Shown here: one piece after another, positions 34,949 to 43,978 of the stretch
Numbering within the stretch: the first letter of the stretch is position 1
Layout of the letters: each line of letters begins with the position of its first letter
NCBI GenBank assembly: GCA_023269675.1
Contig: JAHFSX010000033.1
Span: forward strand, 1-64,000
DNA: 64,000 bases
Source: Verrucomicrobiota bacterium
GTDB taxonomy: Bacteria; Verrucomicrobiota; Kiritimatiellia; RFP12; UBA1067
Direction of reading: 5' to 3'
Position numbers and translations under genes: made by a program
Notes under the pieces: generated by a model
The model's input: only the letters and a program-made list of their open reading frames with translations
Told to the model about the DNA's origin: nothing
Database searches by the model: none

Positions 34949-36006
34949 GGCAGATGCTCCTTGGATGTCGACGGATGAACTCCGGGAAGCCCCTCCCTGA
35001 TAAGTTCCGAAAACGCCGGCGAGTCGCCGGCCGCGCGCGCGCGCTCATTGACAATGCTGCGTTGGCGCAGTTCGTCGAAAGGCAGAGAGGTGTCCAGCGC
35101 GCCGTTCTCGTAGGCGTGGCGGTCGGCATAGCCGTTGAGGATGACGGACCAGTGCCAGCGGCCGCGCCCCTTGACGGCGTGCTGGCGCGCGATCTGAAAG
35201 AACCCGACCATGCAGTTCTCGGTCACGGCGTTGTACCACTCCGGTTTGCGGTTGAGCCCGTTGATCCGGTTCATGTAGTCCATAAAAACACCGCGCACGG
35301 CCTGGGACGGCGCCTTCACCATCCGGTAGAGCCGCACGGTCTCGCCTTGGCGGAAATTGGTGCGCAGGCCGACCAGATCGCGCTCGTCGCCGGCGATGAA
35401 GAGCACCTCGTACTGGCGGAAGAGCCCCTTGAAGGCCGAGTAGCTTTCTCCGACCTCTTTGCGGGTCTCGATCGAAAAGCAGAGGTACTGCCCATCGTCA
35501 AAGCCGAAGCTGAGCATGGTGTGGGCCACCTTATGCAGGCCCCAGTCGACCAGGAAAATGTCGGCGGTGCGCAGCTTGGCGAGGTCGTAACGCCGCGTCT
35601 CGAAGGCGGCGGTGAAGTTGGTCTCCGAGTGGTACGTGCAGTTGCGCACATTGTGGACCGTCACCTGATCGCCGCTGATCTCGGCGTAGGGCTGCTGCGC
35701 GACGTCCGGCTGCCACGCGCGGTCGTTCGAGGGCCGCATCAGATGGAAACAGAGCAAAGGGAGCAGAAAACACGCGGCGCCCTGCGGCACCAGCCAGCGG
35801 GGCGACGAGCGCACGCAGATGGCGAGATGGGCCGCACCGTACAGCACCGCCAGCGCCACGCAGACCCCCTGCGGCCAACTGCCGTAATAGAGCGCGAAGA
35901 TGCCCCACAGCCAGATCGGAAGGCAAAGCAGAAAAAAAACCAAGCGGCACAGAACCGACCGGCCGGTCTTGGGGCGAATTTCGGACATAAGCGGGTTCTG
36001 CTGCAT
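34945..36006 (-). CDS. DUF4105 (Lnb-like) membrane protein
   Basis: A 353-residue protein with two or three N-terminal membrane helices (about residues 20-90) and then a DUF4105 periplasmic domain. The domain has NVRNCTYHSETNF, DIFLVDWGLHKVAHTMLSFGF near residue 150, and the later NAVTENCMVGFFQIARQH. The last includes a cysteine that is catalytic in related proteins. DUF4105 relatives include the lipoprotein N-acyltransferase Lnb, so a role in lipoprotein acyl transfer is plausible but unproven. It is followed without a gap by the alpha/beta-hydrolase lipoprotein (ATGA overlap). Confidence 0.75.
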   Translation of the reverse strand: MQQNPLMSEIRPKTGRSVLCRLVFFLLCLPIWLWGIFALYYGSWPQGVCVALAVLYGAAHLAICVRSSPRWLVPQGAACFLLPLLCFHLMRPSNDRAWQPDVAQQPYAEISGDQVTVHNVRNCTYHSETNFTAAFETRRYDLAKLRTADIFLVDWGLHKVAHTMLSFGFDDGQYLCFSIETRKEVGESYSAFKGLFRQYEVLFIAGDERDLVGLRTNFRQGETVRLYRMVKAPSQAVRGVFMDYMNRINGLNRKPEWYNAVTENCMVGFFQIARQHAVKGRGRWHWSVILNGYADRHAYENGALDTSLPFDELRQRSIVNERARAAGDSPAFSELIREGLPGVHPSTSKEHLP

Positions 36007-36103
36007 CTCGCTCCCTTCACGGCCCCTTCGGCTGCAGGGGGCTCGCGTGAACGTTCACCCGGCGGTGTCTGAACAGGCGCAACCGTTGGCCATGATCGTC
36101 ACG

Positions 36104-37138
36104 TTACTTGGCGTCAGAGGTCATGCTGGCGCGCAGACGCAGCAACCGGTCCTGATGGAACTGCGCGCGTTTCTGGGCCTCGTTTCTTTCGGCCACCAGC
36201 TGCTGGAACTTGCGGAAGTCGCTCTGCAGGTCGAGCGTCATCTCCGCCAGCATCTTGTCGATCTCGAAAGCGGCTTTGCCGCTGAGCGGCTTGGTGTTCG
36301 GCGCGTTGGCGGTCAACAGCTCTTCCGCTTGCTGACGGCGCTCGGCGATGCGGTCCTGCTTCTCTTCGATCTCGTTTTTGATCTGCGCTTGGCGCTTCGG
36401 ATCAGAGGTGGTCTTGAGCATCTCCCGAAGACCTTCGAGCTCGCGGGTCTGTTTGTCGATACCGGCCTTCAGATCCTGGACAAGCTCGGCTTTAATCTTG
36501 GCCGATCCGCCGACATCCTTCTCAAACCGCTTGAACTCCTTGGTCTCGGCGCTGTAATCGTATTCGTCATTGCGGTAACGCTCGTACCGGTTGAACTCCT
36601 CGTTTTGCGTCAGCGAGTTGGCCAAAGCCGAGATCTGACCGATGCGTTTCTCGATCCGCGCATCGAGGACTTTTGCGTCCTTCGCCAAACTCTCTTTCGA
36701 AACGGCGACGTTCGCTTCCGGCGCGACCAAAGCCTGGTCGCGTTTGTCGCGCTCCCGCACATAGAAGGCGATGCTGTTCTTAAGTCCCTCGATCGCCTTG
36801 TCCTTGGAGCGGCGGACCCGGCCACGCGAGTCGGTTGAATCCTTGACGGTTGCGAGAAGTTTCACGATTCTGTCCACGCGGGACTCGATGTCGCCGTCCA
36901 GCGCGCGCAGCTGTTGGCTGATCGCGTCCAGCCGCTCTTGGCTCTTGGCCGCCTCGGCCGCCAGAACGTCGGCGTACTGCTGGCGCTGCGCGCGCTCAGA
37001 CGCATCCGTTGCGCCGACCGCGGCAGGCGCCGGTTCCGCCGCGCGGTCAGCCGCCGCATCTGCCGCCATCGACTCCCCTGCCTTCAGCACCCCGGAGAGG
37101 ACTGCCGCCACCATCCACATGCCCCTGTCGCGCTTCAA
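36104..37138 (-). CDS. Secreted coiled-coil protein, paralogue A
   Basis: A 344-residue predicted exported protein that is almost entirely charged heptad-rich coiled coil after its signal peptide. The TTG at 37138 is proposed as start because a perfect AAGGAGGT lies five bases before it and a clean signal peptide (KRDRGMWMVAAVLSGVLKAGESMAA) follows; an upstream ATG at 37153 lies inside that site. Conserved blocks (EFNRYERYRNDE, SAETKEFKRFEKD, TLDLQSDFRKFQQL) are shared with the partial gene at the right edge of the window. Function is unknown; a structural periplasmic role is likely. Confidence 0.65.
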   Translation of the reverse strand: MKRDRGMWMVAAVLSGVLKAGESMAADAAADRAAEPAPAAVGATDASERAQRQQYADVLAAEAAKSQERLDAISQQLRALDGDIESRVDRIVKLLATVKDSTDSRGRVRRSKDKAIEGLKNSIAFYVRERDKRDQALVAPEANVAVSKESLAKDAKVLDARIEKRIGQISALANSLTQNEEFNRYERYRNDEYDYSAETKEFKRFEKDVGGSAKIKAELVQDLKAGIDKQTRELEGLREMLKTTSDPKRQAQIKNEIEEKQDRIAERRQQAEELLTANAPNTKPLSGKAAFEIDKMLAEMTLDLQSDFRKFQQLVAERNEAQKRAQFHQDRLLRLRASMTSDAK

Positions 37139-37237
37139 ATCGACCTCCTTCATGCGTCGCCATCGCAACGCCGTTTTCATGTATGACTCGACCAACCCAC
37201 ACACAGCACTCACGCCGCGGCATCAGGATTACGTCCC

Positions 37238-37837
37238 CTACCGCACGACCGTCGCGCTCCCGGCATCGGGATTGATGCGCGTGATCTTCGAGCCCTGAAT
37301 GCCGATGCCCGCCATCAGACCCTTCTGGCTGAAAATAAACGCGTAAACGTCTTTTTTCGCCGTCGTGGTCGTGAGCGTTTTGGCGAGCCCTTCATCGACG
37401 AGCACCACGCTGGGGCCGACGCCGACCTCCCAGCCCTCTGACTTCTTCATGTACTCGATCGCCTCGTCGGACATCACGAACAGCGCATAGCTGAACTGCT
37501 GGGCGCCCGCCTGCAGCCCGTAAGACGCGGCGCTGATGTTGAAGTAGCCGAGGGGCCTGCCGTCGGGTGCCAGCGCCACGCCGTTACCGGACTGGCCGCC
37601 GATGATGAAGCCGGCCTTGTACACCTGCGGGAAAACCAAGATCGCCTTGGCCTTGGAAACCAGCGTCCGGGAAAAAGGCATGGTTCTGTAGAGCTCTTGC
37701 AGAGCCGTGGCCGCGCTCTGGTTGATTTCCGCTTGCGTGGCCCGCCGGGGAAGCTTGACATCCGAGCTGGAGCTCTCGCACCCGGCGTTGACCAGCATGA
37801 GACCAACCAAAAAAAGACACGACACGACACGTTTCAT
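37238..37837 (-). CDS. SYLF (YSC84-type) lipoprotein
   Basis: A 199-residue lipoprotein (lipobox NAGC, near residue 19). The mature part carries the SYLF/YSC84 domain: AKAILVFPQVYKAGFIIGGQSGNGVAL near residue 62, YFNISAASYGLQAGAQQFSYALFVMSDEA near 96, and VGVGPSVVLVDEG. SYLF domains bind phosphoinositides in eukaryotes; in bacteria their ligand is not firmly known, though lipid binding is often suggested. A perfect AAGGAGGT lies eight bases before the ATG. It is separated by 99 bases from the coiled-coil gene downstream. Confidence 0.85.
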   Translation of the reverse strand: MKRVVSCLFLVGLMLVNAGCESSSSDVKLPRRATQAEINQSAATALQELYRTMPFSRTLVSKAKAILVFPQVYKAGFIIGGQSGNGVALAPDGRPLGYFNISAASYGLQAGAQQFSYALFVMSDEAIEYMKKSEGWEVGVGPSVVLVDEGLAKTLTTTTAKKDVYAFIFSQKGLMAGIGIQGSKITRINPDAGSATVVR

Positions 37838-38157
37838 AACAGACCTCCTTGCATTGTTTACGCGACCCACAACAGGTAACAAAACACTTTGTGATGCATA
37901 TTAGCAAAAACACTTCCTGCGGACTATACACTTCTCACAAACTTCGACATGTTGTTTTCGAGACCCTAGCGCCGCATGCCGGTGACTGCGCGCGCGACAG
38001 CGGACGGAGCCGGGCGAGTTCCAACGTGAACAGAAAGACCTATGGGAACGGGAGGCGCTTCGTTCATTCCTGTTCGGATTGACGCTGAAAATCGCGGGCC
38101 GCCTCACGTGGGAAGGCAGCCCGCGCGGTTCACGAGCGAACGCGCGTGTCAATTGGC
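37838..38157. other. 320-base intergenic region
   Basis: No gene is supported. The right part holds a strong hairpin (38094-38124) that may end the arylsulfatase transcript. The AT-richer part at about 37850-37950 is the probable promoter region of the SYLF lipoprotein gene, which reads to the left. Nothing else was recognised. Confidence 0.5.
38094..38124 (-). terminator. Candidate terminator after the arylsulfatase gene
   Basis: On the minus strand GCGGGCTGCC pairs with GGCGGCCCGC around an eleven-base loop and is followed by GATTTT. It lies 34-64 bases past the arylsulfatase stop. The T tract is short, so termination may be inefficient. Confidence 0.45.
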
Positions 38158-40608
38158 TTACTGCCGCCCCAGGGCCGCGCCGATGGCGTCCTCCGGCTTG
38201 ACCAGATGATCCGCATTGTTCGGGTCGTCCGCGATAGAAAGCTGCACGCCCTTGACCTCGCCGTTGAAACCGTTTCCGACAGGGCCGTAGTCCGGCGATA
38301 CCGCGGAGCCCGAGTCCTCGCCGACATCGGTGCCGTCGTCGGCGGAGAAGATCACCGCCAGCGTCGCCGTGACGTCCCCTTCTCCGACCTTCTTGCCGTC
38401 GGTGTACAGGGTCACCTTGCCGCCCTTGCCGGGGCCGCCGCCGGCGTAGGCGAACTCCATGCGCACCTGGTGCTGGCCCGCGGGCAGCGGGTCTTTCGCC
38501 TCGGCAAAGAAGGTCTTGAAGCCGCCCCAGTTGTAGCAGTACTTCAGCTTGCCGTTCTTGGCGTAAAGGCTCCAGCCGCCGATGTTCGCCCCCTGGCAGA
38601 CGATGACCCCCTCGGCGCCCTTCTCCGGCACCACGATCTCGGCGGTGACGGCGTGCGACTTGTTCTTGATGTTCAGAACGCAATTCTCGCTCAAGCGCCC
38701 CATGCCGCCGAACAGGAGCTGGGTCTTGCCCTTGATCAGCACCGGCCGGCCGGCGAGGTCCGGGTTTAGCTTCTCCATCATCCGGTCGTCCAGGGGCAGC
38801 ACCTTGTAGCGCACGGCCTCGATCAGGAACAGGCGCTGCAGCTCGTGGAGCTTCTCCGGCATCTGCTTGGCAAGGTCGTGCGCCTGGCTCCAATCCTTGC
38901 CCGTGTCGTAGAGCTCCCACACATCGTCGTCGAAGGCGGGCCTCGCGGTCATGATCCAGGGCGTGTAGTGTTTCGTGACCGCGGTCCACCCCTTGTGGTA
39001 GATGCCGCGGTTGCCCATGATCTCGAAGTACTGCGTCTCGTGCCTTTCCGCCGCTTGGGCGTCGTTGAAGGCGTAGAGCATGCTGGTGCCCTCGATCGGG
39101 TCCTGCTGGATGCCGTTCACCGACTCCGGCTGCGGGAGCCCCGCCGCCTCGAGGACGGTCGGTGCCACGTCAATGACGTGGGTGAACTGGGAGCGGATCT
39201 CGCCCTTGGCCTTGATGCCCTTGGGCCAGTGGACGACGGTGGCGTTGCGCGTGCCGCCCCAGTGGGAGGCGACCTGCTTGGTCCACTGGTAAGGCGTGTT
39301 CATCGCCAGCGCCCAGCCGACCGCGTAGTGGTTGTAGGACTCGGGCCCGCCGAGCTTGTCGATCCGCTCGGTCAGGTACTGGGCCGTCTCGAAGCCTTGC
39401 AGCCCGTTGAAGTAGCTCATCTCGTTGAAGGCCCCGTTGACCCCGCCCTCGGCCGAGGCGCCGTTGTCGCCGACGATGTAGTAAATGAGCGTGTCATCGA
39501 GGATGTTCAGCTTCGCCAACGTCTCCACGACGCGGCCGACCTCGTGGTCGGTGTACTCCATGAAGCCGGCGTAAACTTCCATCTCCCGGCGCAGCACGGG
39601 CTTGAACTCTTCGGGCATCGCGTCCCAGGCCGGCACCTCCTTGGGGCGCGCGGTGAGCTGGCAGTCCGCCGGGATGACTCCGAGCTTCTTCTGCCGGGCA
39701 AAGGTTTCCTCGCGCAGCTTGTCCCAGCCCTGGTCAAACTTGCCTTTGTACTTGTCGACCCAGTCCTTCGCCACATGATGCGGCGCGTGGGTGGCGCCGG
39801 GGGCGAAGTAGACAAAGAAGGGCTTGTCGGGTGCCAGCGCCTTCTGTTGGCCGATCCATTTGATGGCCTTGTCGGTCATGTCCGTCATGAGGTGGTAGCC
39901 TTGCTCGGGTGTCCTCTTGTTCTCCACCGGCGTGGTGCCCTCGTAGAGCGTCGGGTACCACTGGTTGGCCTCGCCGCCGAGGAAGCCGTAGAAGTACTCG
40001 AAGCCGCCGCCGCCCGTGGGCCAGGCGTCGAAGGGGCCGACGGGGCTGGTCTGCCACACGGGGACTTCGTGGTTCTTGCCGAACTGCGCCGTGGAGTAGC
40101 CGTTGAGTTTGAGCGTCATCGCCAGGGGCGACATGGATTTCGGCAGCACCGAGCAGTAACCCGGCGCGCCGGTCGCGATTTCAGTGATCCCCGCCATGCC
40201 GCATGAGTGGTGGTTGCGCCCGGTGAGCAGCGCCTGACGGGTCGGCGAGCAAATGGCGGTGGTGTGGAAACGATTGAACTTCAGGCCGCCCGCGGCCAGC
40301 TTCTCCAGCGCCGGCGTCTGGCAGGGACCGCCGAAGGTGCTGGACGAGCCGAACCCGGCGTCGTCGATGAGGATGAGCAGAACGTTGGGCGCGCCCTGGG
40401 GCGGGCGCAGCTGCTCGATGGGCGGGAACTTGCTGTCCGGGTTCTTCGCGTCGTAAGTGGTCAGGGTAGGCGGCGGCGTGTTCGGCATGGGCAGGTGTGC
40501 CCGGTTTCTGACCGCGGCCGCACCGGAGGTTTGCTGCGCGCTCGCGGGACTCACAAACGTCGCGCCTAAAGCCAGGCCGAGCAGGAGCATGATGCTGCTT
40601 GTTTTCAT
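38158..40608 (-). CDS. Secreted type I arylsulfatase
   Basis: Hydrolyses sulfate esters, probably of an extracellular glycan or small molecule. The 816-residue product has a signal peptide (MKTSSIMLLLGLALGATFVSPASA). Metal ligands lie in LILIDDAGFG (D82, D83). The formylglycine motif is C120-S-P-T-R followed by QALLTGRN, so the active-site residue is made from cysteine by a maturase not encoded here. Later segments with ATHAPHH and GDNGASAEGG are typical. Residues about 600-816 form an extra beta-rich C-terminal domain. It is the last gene before a 320-base gap. Confidence 0.92.
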   Translation of the reverse strand: MKTSSIMLLLGLALGATFVSPASAQQTSGAAAVRNRAHLPMPNTPPPTLTTYDAKNPDSKFPPIEQLRPPQGAPNVLLILIDDAGFGSSSTFGGPCQTPALEKLAAGGLKFNRFHTTAICSPTRQALLTGRNHHSCGMAGITEIATGAPGYCSVLPKSMSPLAMTLKLNGYSTAQFGKNHEVPVWQTSPVGPFDAWPTGGGGFEYFYGFLGGEANQWYPTLYEGTTPVENKRTPEQGYHLMTDMTDKAIKWIGQQKALAPDKPFFVYFAPGATHAPHHVAKDWVDKYKGKFDQGWDKLREETFARQKKLGVIPADCQLTARPKEVPAWDAMPEEFKPVLRREMEVYAGFMEYTDHEVGRVVETLAKLNILDDTLIYYIVGDNGASAEGGVNGAFNEMSYFNGLQGFETAQYLTERIDKLGGPESYNHYAVGWALAMNTPYQWTKQVASHWGGTRNATVVHWPKGIKAKGEIRSQFTHVIDVAPTVLEAAGLPQPESVNGIQQDPIEGTSMLYAFNDAQAAERHETQYFEIMGNRGIYHKGWTAVTKHYTPWIMTARPAFDDDVWELYDTGKDWSQAHDLAKQMPEKLHELQRLFLIEAVRYKVLPLDDRMMEKLNPDLAGRPVLIKGKTQLLFGGMGRLSENCVLNIKNKSHAVTAEIVVPEKGAEGVIVCQGANIGGWSLYAKNGKLKYCYNWGGFKTFFAEAKDPLPAGQHQVRMEFAYAGGGPGKGGKVTLYTDGKKVGEGDVTATLAVIFSADDGTDVGEDSGSAVSPDYGPVGNGFNGEVKGVQLSIADDPNNADHLVKPEDAIGAALGRQ

Positions 40609-40688
40609 GGTTGATAATTTCCGTTTAAGGACGTTTGGACGTTAGAACAGGATTGGTCTTTAACCCCAGACGAAATCGCCTTCGCGAC

Positions 40689-41564
40689 TCACTTGGGCGG
40701 GGCCACGGTCAGCCGCTGACCGAACAGCACACAGTTGAACAGCGCCCGGCTGACCTCGTAGCGGGTCAGGAAGCGATTGCTGCCCGGCGCTTCCTCGTGC
40801 GACACCACCACTTGCTGATCGAGGTCGTAAATGCGCGCCAGCAACGTTTCATGTTCCCAGACCGCGGGATTCGCCAGATCAATGTCAGATGCGAAACTGA
40901 ACAGCTTGCGGCCGGCCTCCCAAAACACCCAGATCTCGTTCGCGACCGGTGACAGCGGCGCGATGTGGACGATCTTATCACCTGCAAAATCATTGGTGGC
41001 GAGGATCCCCTCTCTGGAAGCCTCTTTGCGGAGCGCCTGCTGCAGCCGCGCGACCAGCGCCGGGTCGGGATAATCATGCTGGGCGCGGGTGCGGAAGAGG
41101 TAGTCGCGCAGCTCCTGCATATCGACCTCGACCACTTCCGCGCCTTGGGGCGCACCCTCGGGCAAATCCCCGCGGATCACCTGGGTTATCCTGAAGTTCG
41201 CGCTTTTGACCTCCGTGCCCAACTCCTCGATGCGGTAGTCCGCCTTTTTGACCCTCACGCGCAGGCCGACCTGCGGCAGGAGAATCTCAGCCACGGCGCT
41301 GCGGTCGCCCGGGTCGAGAGGAAGATCCAGACGCCTGACCCAAAACACCACTTTTTTGGCGCCGACCATGCGGTCCACTTCAGCCTCGTCGAGCTGCCAG
41401 CGGTAAAGATAGCGGACGATCTCGAACAGGTACGGTTGCCGGACCAGTTCCGAAGGCACAGACGCGGCGCGCGCGGGCTTGGCCGGGGCCACGCTCTGAC
41501 AGGCGGACAACAGAACGACCAGCGTCAGGGACAAGACCGCGGCGCATGCTTTGAATCTGCTCAT
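40689..41564 (-). CDS. Lipoprotein of unknown function
   Basis: A 291-residue lipoprotein (lipobox LSAC near residue 21). The ATG at 41564 overlaps the stop of the preceding gene (ATGA) and follows AAAGG, which fixes the start. The mature part is mixed alpha/beta with an RRLDLPLDPGDRSAVAEILLP stretch and ends in a RALFNCVLFGQRL segment. No family is recognised. It is clearly co-translated with the 232-residue secreted protein. Confidence 0.65.
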   Translation of the reverse strand: MSRFKACAAVLSLTLVVLLSACQSVAPAKPARAASVPSELVRQPYLFEIVRYLYRWQLDEAEVDRMVGAKKVVFWVRRLDLPLDPGDRSAVAEILLPQVGLRVRVKKADYRIEELGTEVKSANFRITQVIRGDLPEGAPQGAEVVEVDMQELRDYLFRTRAQHDYPDPALVARLQQALRKEASREGILATNDFAGDKIVHIAPLSPVANEIWVFWEAGRKLFSFASDIDLANPAVWEHETLLARIYDLDQQVVVSHEEAPGSNRFLTRYEVSRALFNCVLFGQRLTVAPPK

Positions 41565-42259
41565 TTCGGAACCTTTCTCAACGTGAAGAAACGATTGCCA
41601 GCCAAGGATCCATCCTGGGGGGAAGGGATCGCGACGAAATTGCCGCCGGGATGATAGGAGCCCACGTCCGTCATCCAGGAGTAGGCCCGCCCCGTGACCT
41701 CCGTTTTGCCCACGCGTTTCAGTCCCGCAAAGCGGTCGGCACCCTCGATGCCCTCTTTCAAATAGGCCCGCGAAAGTCCCTGCGCGTAGTTTAAAAGACC
41801 GGCAAAGCGTCCGGGCTTGTCGCCGCGGTTGGCGATGCTGAGCAGGTTGTCGATCCGCTCCTCCACGCGGGGCGCGGCCACAAACTTGCCGGCCGCATTG
41901 AGGTAGAAGCCCTCGCACTGCCGCTTGCCGCCTGCGCCGGTGATGACGTCAATGATATTCGAGGAGCGGACGCCTGCGATCTGCACCTGCCGGTACCCTT
42001 GCGGAATATGCTGGATGCGCGCATGCAGCACCCAGAGAACAGCGAGCATGGAGCCCTTCGAGTCGGCTTCGCTGAGGAACCCCCGCTCGCCAGGGAACGC
42101 CGTTTCGTTAACCAGCAGCCGGGCCAGATAGCCGGAGGGTGAGTCCCGACGGTCAAGTTCCGCAAAGCTCGGCGCCGCCTGCGCCAGCCGCGCAAACAGA
42201 GCGATGCTTAGCGTCAACGCAAGCTTCAGACTGGGCATCTGCAAGAGGTGTCGTAGCAT
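41561..42259 (-). CDS. Secreted protein, weakly cell-wall-hydrolase-like
   Basis: A 232-residue protein with signal peptide MLRHLLQMPSLKLALTLSIALFARLAQA. The region NETAFPGERGFLSEADSKGSMLAVLWVLHARI near residue 50 is faintly like the catalytic part of SleB/CwlJ-type cell-wall hydrolases, in which a glutamate precedes an A-x-G pattern. The similarity is too weak to assign that activity. Otherwise the protein is unrecognised. It is coupled to the downstream lipoprotein gene. Confidence 0.55.
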   Translation of the reverse strand: MLRHLLQMPSLKLALTLSIALFARLAQAAPSFAELDRRDSPSGYLARLLVNETAFPGERGFLSEADSKGSMLAVLWVLHARIQHIPQGYRQVQIAGVRSSNIIDVITGAGGKRQCEGFYLNAAGKFVAAPRVEERIDNLLSIANRGDKPGRFAGLLNYAQGLSRAYLKEGIEGADRFAGLKRVGKTEVTGRAYSWMTDVGSYHPGGNFVAIPSPQDGSLAGNRFFTLRKVPK

Positions 42260-42437
42260 GGATCTCTCTTTTTAACACAGCTTACCGCGAGTTGTCACGG
42301 GCTCACCGAAATAATCGGGACATCTTTGATTTCGCAAGGGCGCGGCACCCGCTTAATCATCGCCAAATCGAAAAACGCCCCGCCGCCTTTCGTGGCGGCG
42401 AAGCGTCCGGATGAATCCGTGCACAGGCAGGGCCGGT

Positions 42438-43154
42438 TCAGCGGGCTGCCGGAGCCTTGCCCCTCTTCTCGACCAGCCGGTCATGGAGTTGCTCGGCCCA
42501 GAAATCGCAGGCGTCCTCGACCGCATGCCACCGGCTGAACTTGTCGAATTTGAGGGTGATCTTACGTCCGACGCGGGCATCCACCGCCGCGAAGAGCCGC
42601 CGGTTGGTCATCGAATCCAAGCCCTCGCACTCGGCACCGATCGTGCCCACATTGAGGTGCTCGCCGGTGGCAATCGCCTTGACGCTGCTGAGCGCGAGGC
42701 CGATCGGCAAAATGGTCGAGACCGTGTCCAGCACGACTTTGGAACCTGTCGCCTCGGTGAGGGCCACCCGCACGCGCATCACGCCGGGGCCGGGTTGGCT
42801 GACCAGCGCGTAATCTTTCTTAAGCTGCTCGCGCAACGCGGCGTCGAAGTAATTCAGCAGCTGCTGCTGTTTCTCTTTGGAGAGCTTGGCCATGCTGCTG
42901 TCCTTGTTCGCCGCATAGGCGCGGACAGGCTCAAGCAGGATCTTGTTGTAGGCGCGGAAGTTCGCTTGAGGGTCGATATAGCTCAGCATCGCCGTATCTC
43001 CGCCCCGCTCCTTCAGCTGGCTGTAGTCGCTCAGGAACCCGGACCCTTTCACCGAGCGCTGCTGATAGGTCGATGCACATCCGCCCAACAACAGCGTACC
43101 TAGGAGTGCCACACCCGCGGCGCAGACTATGGATGCGAATTTATTCTTGTTCAT
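42438..43154 (-). CDS. DUF3313 lipoprotein
   Basis: A 238-residue lipoprotein (lipobox LGGC near residue 25). The mature sequence begins with SGFLSDYSQLKERGG and continues with YNKILLEPVRAYA and then VRVALTEATGS, the recognisable DUF3313 pattern. The family is found in diderm bacteria as outer-membrane or periplasmic lipoproteins without known activity. It lies 30 bases after the two-repeat lipoprotein gene in the direction of transcription. Confidence 0.75.
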   Translation of the reverse strand: MNKNKFASIVCAAGVALLGTLLLGGCASTYQQRSVKGSGFLSDYSQLKERGGDTAMLSYIDPQANFRAYNKILLEPVRAYAANKDSSMAKLSKEKQQQLLNYFDAALREQLKKDYALVSQPGPGVMRVRVALTEATGSKVVLDTVSTILPIGLALSSVKAIATGEHLNVGTIGAECEGLDSMTNRRLFAAVDARVGRKITLKFDKFSRWHAVEDACDFWAEQLHDRLVEKRGKAPAAR

Positions 43155-43184
43155 TGCTTCCTCCTTCTTTGTGCGTTGCTAAAA

Positions 43185-43799
43185 CTAAGGCTTCTCGACG
43201 AGAACCGCATGGGTCTCGGTATATCGGATTACAATCTCCTCACCAATCTTGCGTTGGGAGAGATCGACATCTTGACGAACGGTAAAGGTCTTGGTCGTGC
43301 CATCCGGCAACTGAATCATCGCTTTACGGCTCTTTCTGTCCAGTCCGACGACTTTGGCGGTGATCTGCGTGGTTTCCGCCATGAGTACCCCGGGCTTGTC
43401 GCCTTCCGCAGCCAAGGCCACGACCGCGCGCTTCCCGTCGGGCAACGTCAGAACGTCCTTGGCCATGGAAACGACCAGTTCCGAGGCGACCGTGACCTTC
43501 ACCTGATCGCCGATACGGATCTGATTGAAATTGGCGACTTCCGGACCCGCTTTGATAACCCGCTGTTTGCCATCCGGGGTGACGACGGTCACTTTGCGAT
43601 TCGCCGCATCGACAGAGGTTACGGTGGCTGTGATTTTGGTGGTTTCCACCGCGTACATGCCGGGTTCGCTCCCCTTCGTGACGATCCGTTGCTCCGTTTG
43701 CCCTTTGGGCAGAGAGGAGCAGGCTGCGGTCATCAGCAAGGCCAATGACAGGGCCGCAGGCGTCGCGAGTTTCAGCAATTTCAGGCTCTTGGTATCCAT
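43185..43799 (-). CDS. Two-repeat lipoprotein, paralogue A
   Basis: A 204-residue lipoprotein (lipobox TAAC near residue 27) whose mature part is two copies of a roughly 65-residue beta-rich module. The first spans about residues 50-112 (ETTKITATVTSVDAANRKVT) and the second about residues 140-202 (ETTQITAKVVGLDRKSRKAM). Each reads like an OB-like small barrel with an I-G-D/E-V/E turn. Its paralogue lies at 58229-58843. The segment PEVANFNQIRIGDQV is nearly identical in the two paralogues. Function is unknown. Confidence 0.75.
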   Translation of the reverse strand: MDTKSLKLLKLATPAALSLALLMTAACSSLPKGQTEQRIVTKGSEPGMYAVETTKITATVTSVDAANRKVTVVTPDGKQRVIKAGPEVANFNQIRIGDQVKVTVASELVVSMAKDVLTLPDGKRAVVALAAEGDKPGVLMAETTQITAKVVGLDRKSRKAMIQLPDGTTKTFTVRQDVDLSQRKIGEEIVIRYTETHAVLVEKP

Positions 43800-43891
43800 C
43801 GTTTCTCCTTTTGTTGTGGGTTCATTCCCGCTCCGACTCCGTCTGCAAGGGTCGGCTCATAAGTTCTGGTTGCGCTGAAAAAGCCGATCAT

Positions 43892-43921
43892 GGAGGGTCG
43901 GGACGAAGCCCGACCCTCCAG
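43892..43921. repeat. REP-like perfect hairpin
   Basis: TGGAGGGTCGGG-ACGAAG-CCCGACCCTCCA is a perfect 12-base-pair stem with a six-base loop. A second palindrome, GGACGAC-CTCCGT-GTCGTCC, follows 35 bases later. There is no T tract. Such paired intergenic palindromes are typical of REP or BIME elements. Confidence 0.55.
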
Positions 43922-43950
43922 AATGCCAGAAAAACACACCTCTGTGCGCG

Positions 43951-43978
43951 TGGAGGGACGACCTCCGTGTCGTCCACC
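43951..43978. repeat. REP-like hairpin with GGACGAC/GTCGTCC stem
   Basis: GTGGAGG leads into GGACGAC-CTCCGT-GTCGTCC and ends in AC. It shares the GTGGAGGG opening with the adjacent palindrome, supporting common origin. Confidence 0.45.

Noticed and set aside
37901..38989. Long minus-strand open frame overlapping the 3' part of the arylsulfatase gene
   Set aside because: Arg/Gly/Ala-rich shadow in another frame of a clear sulfatase.
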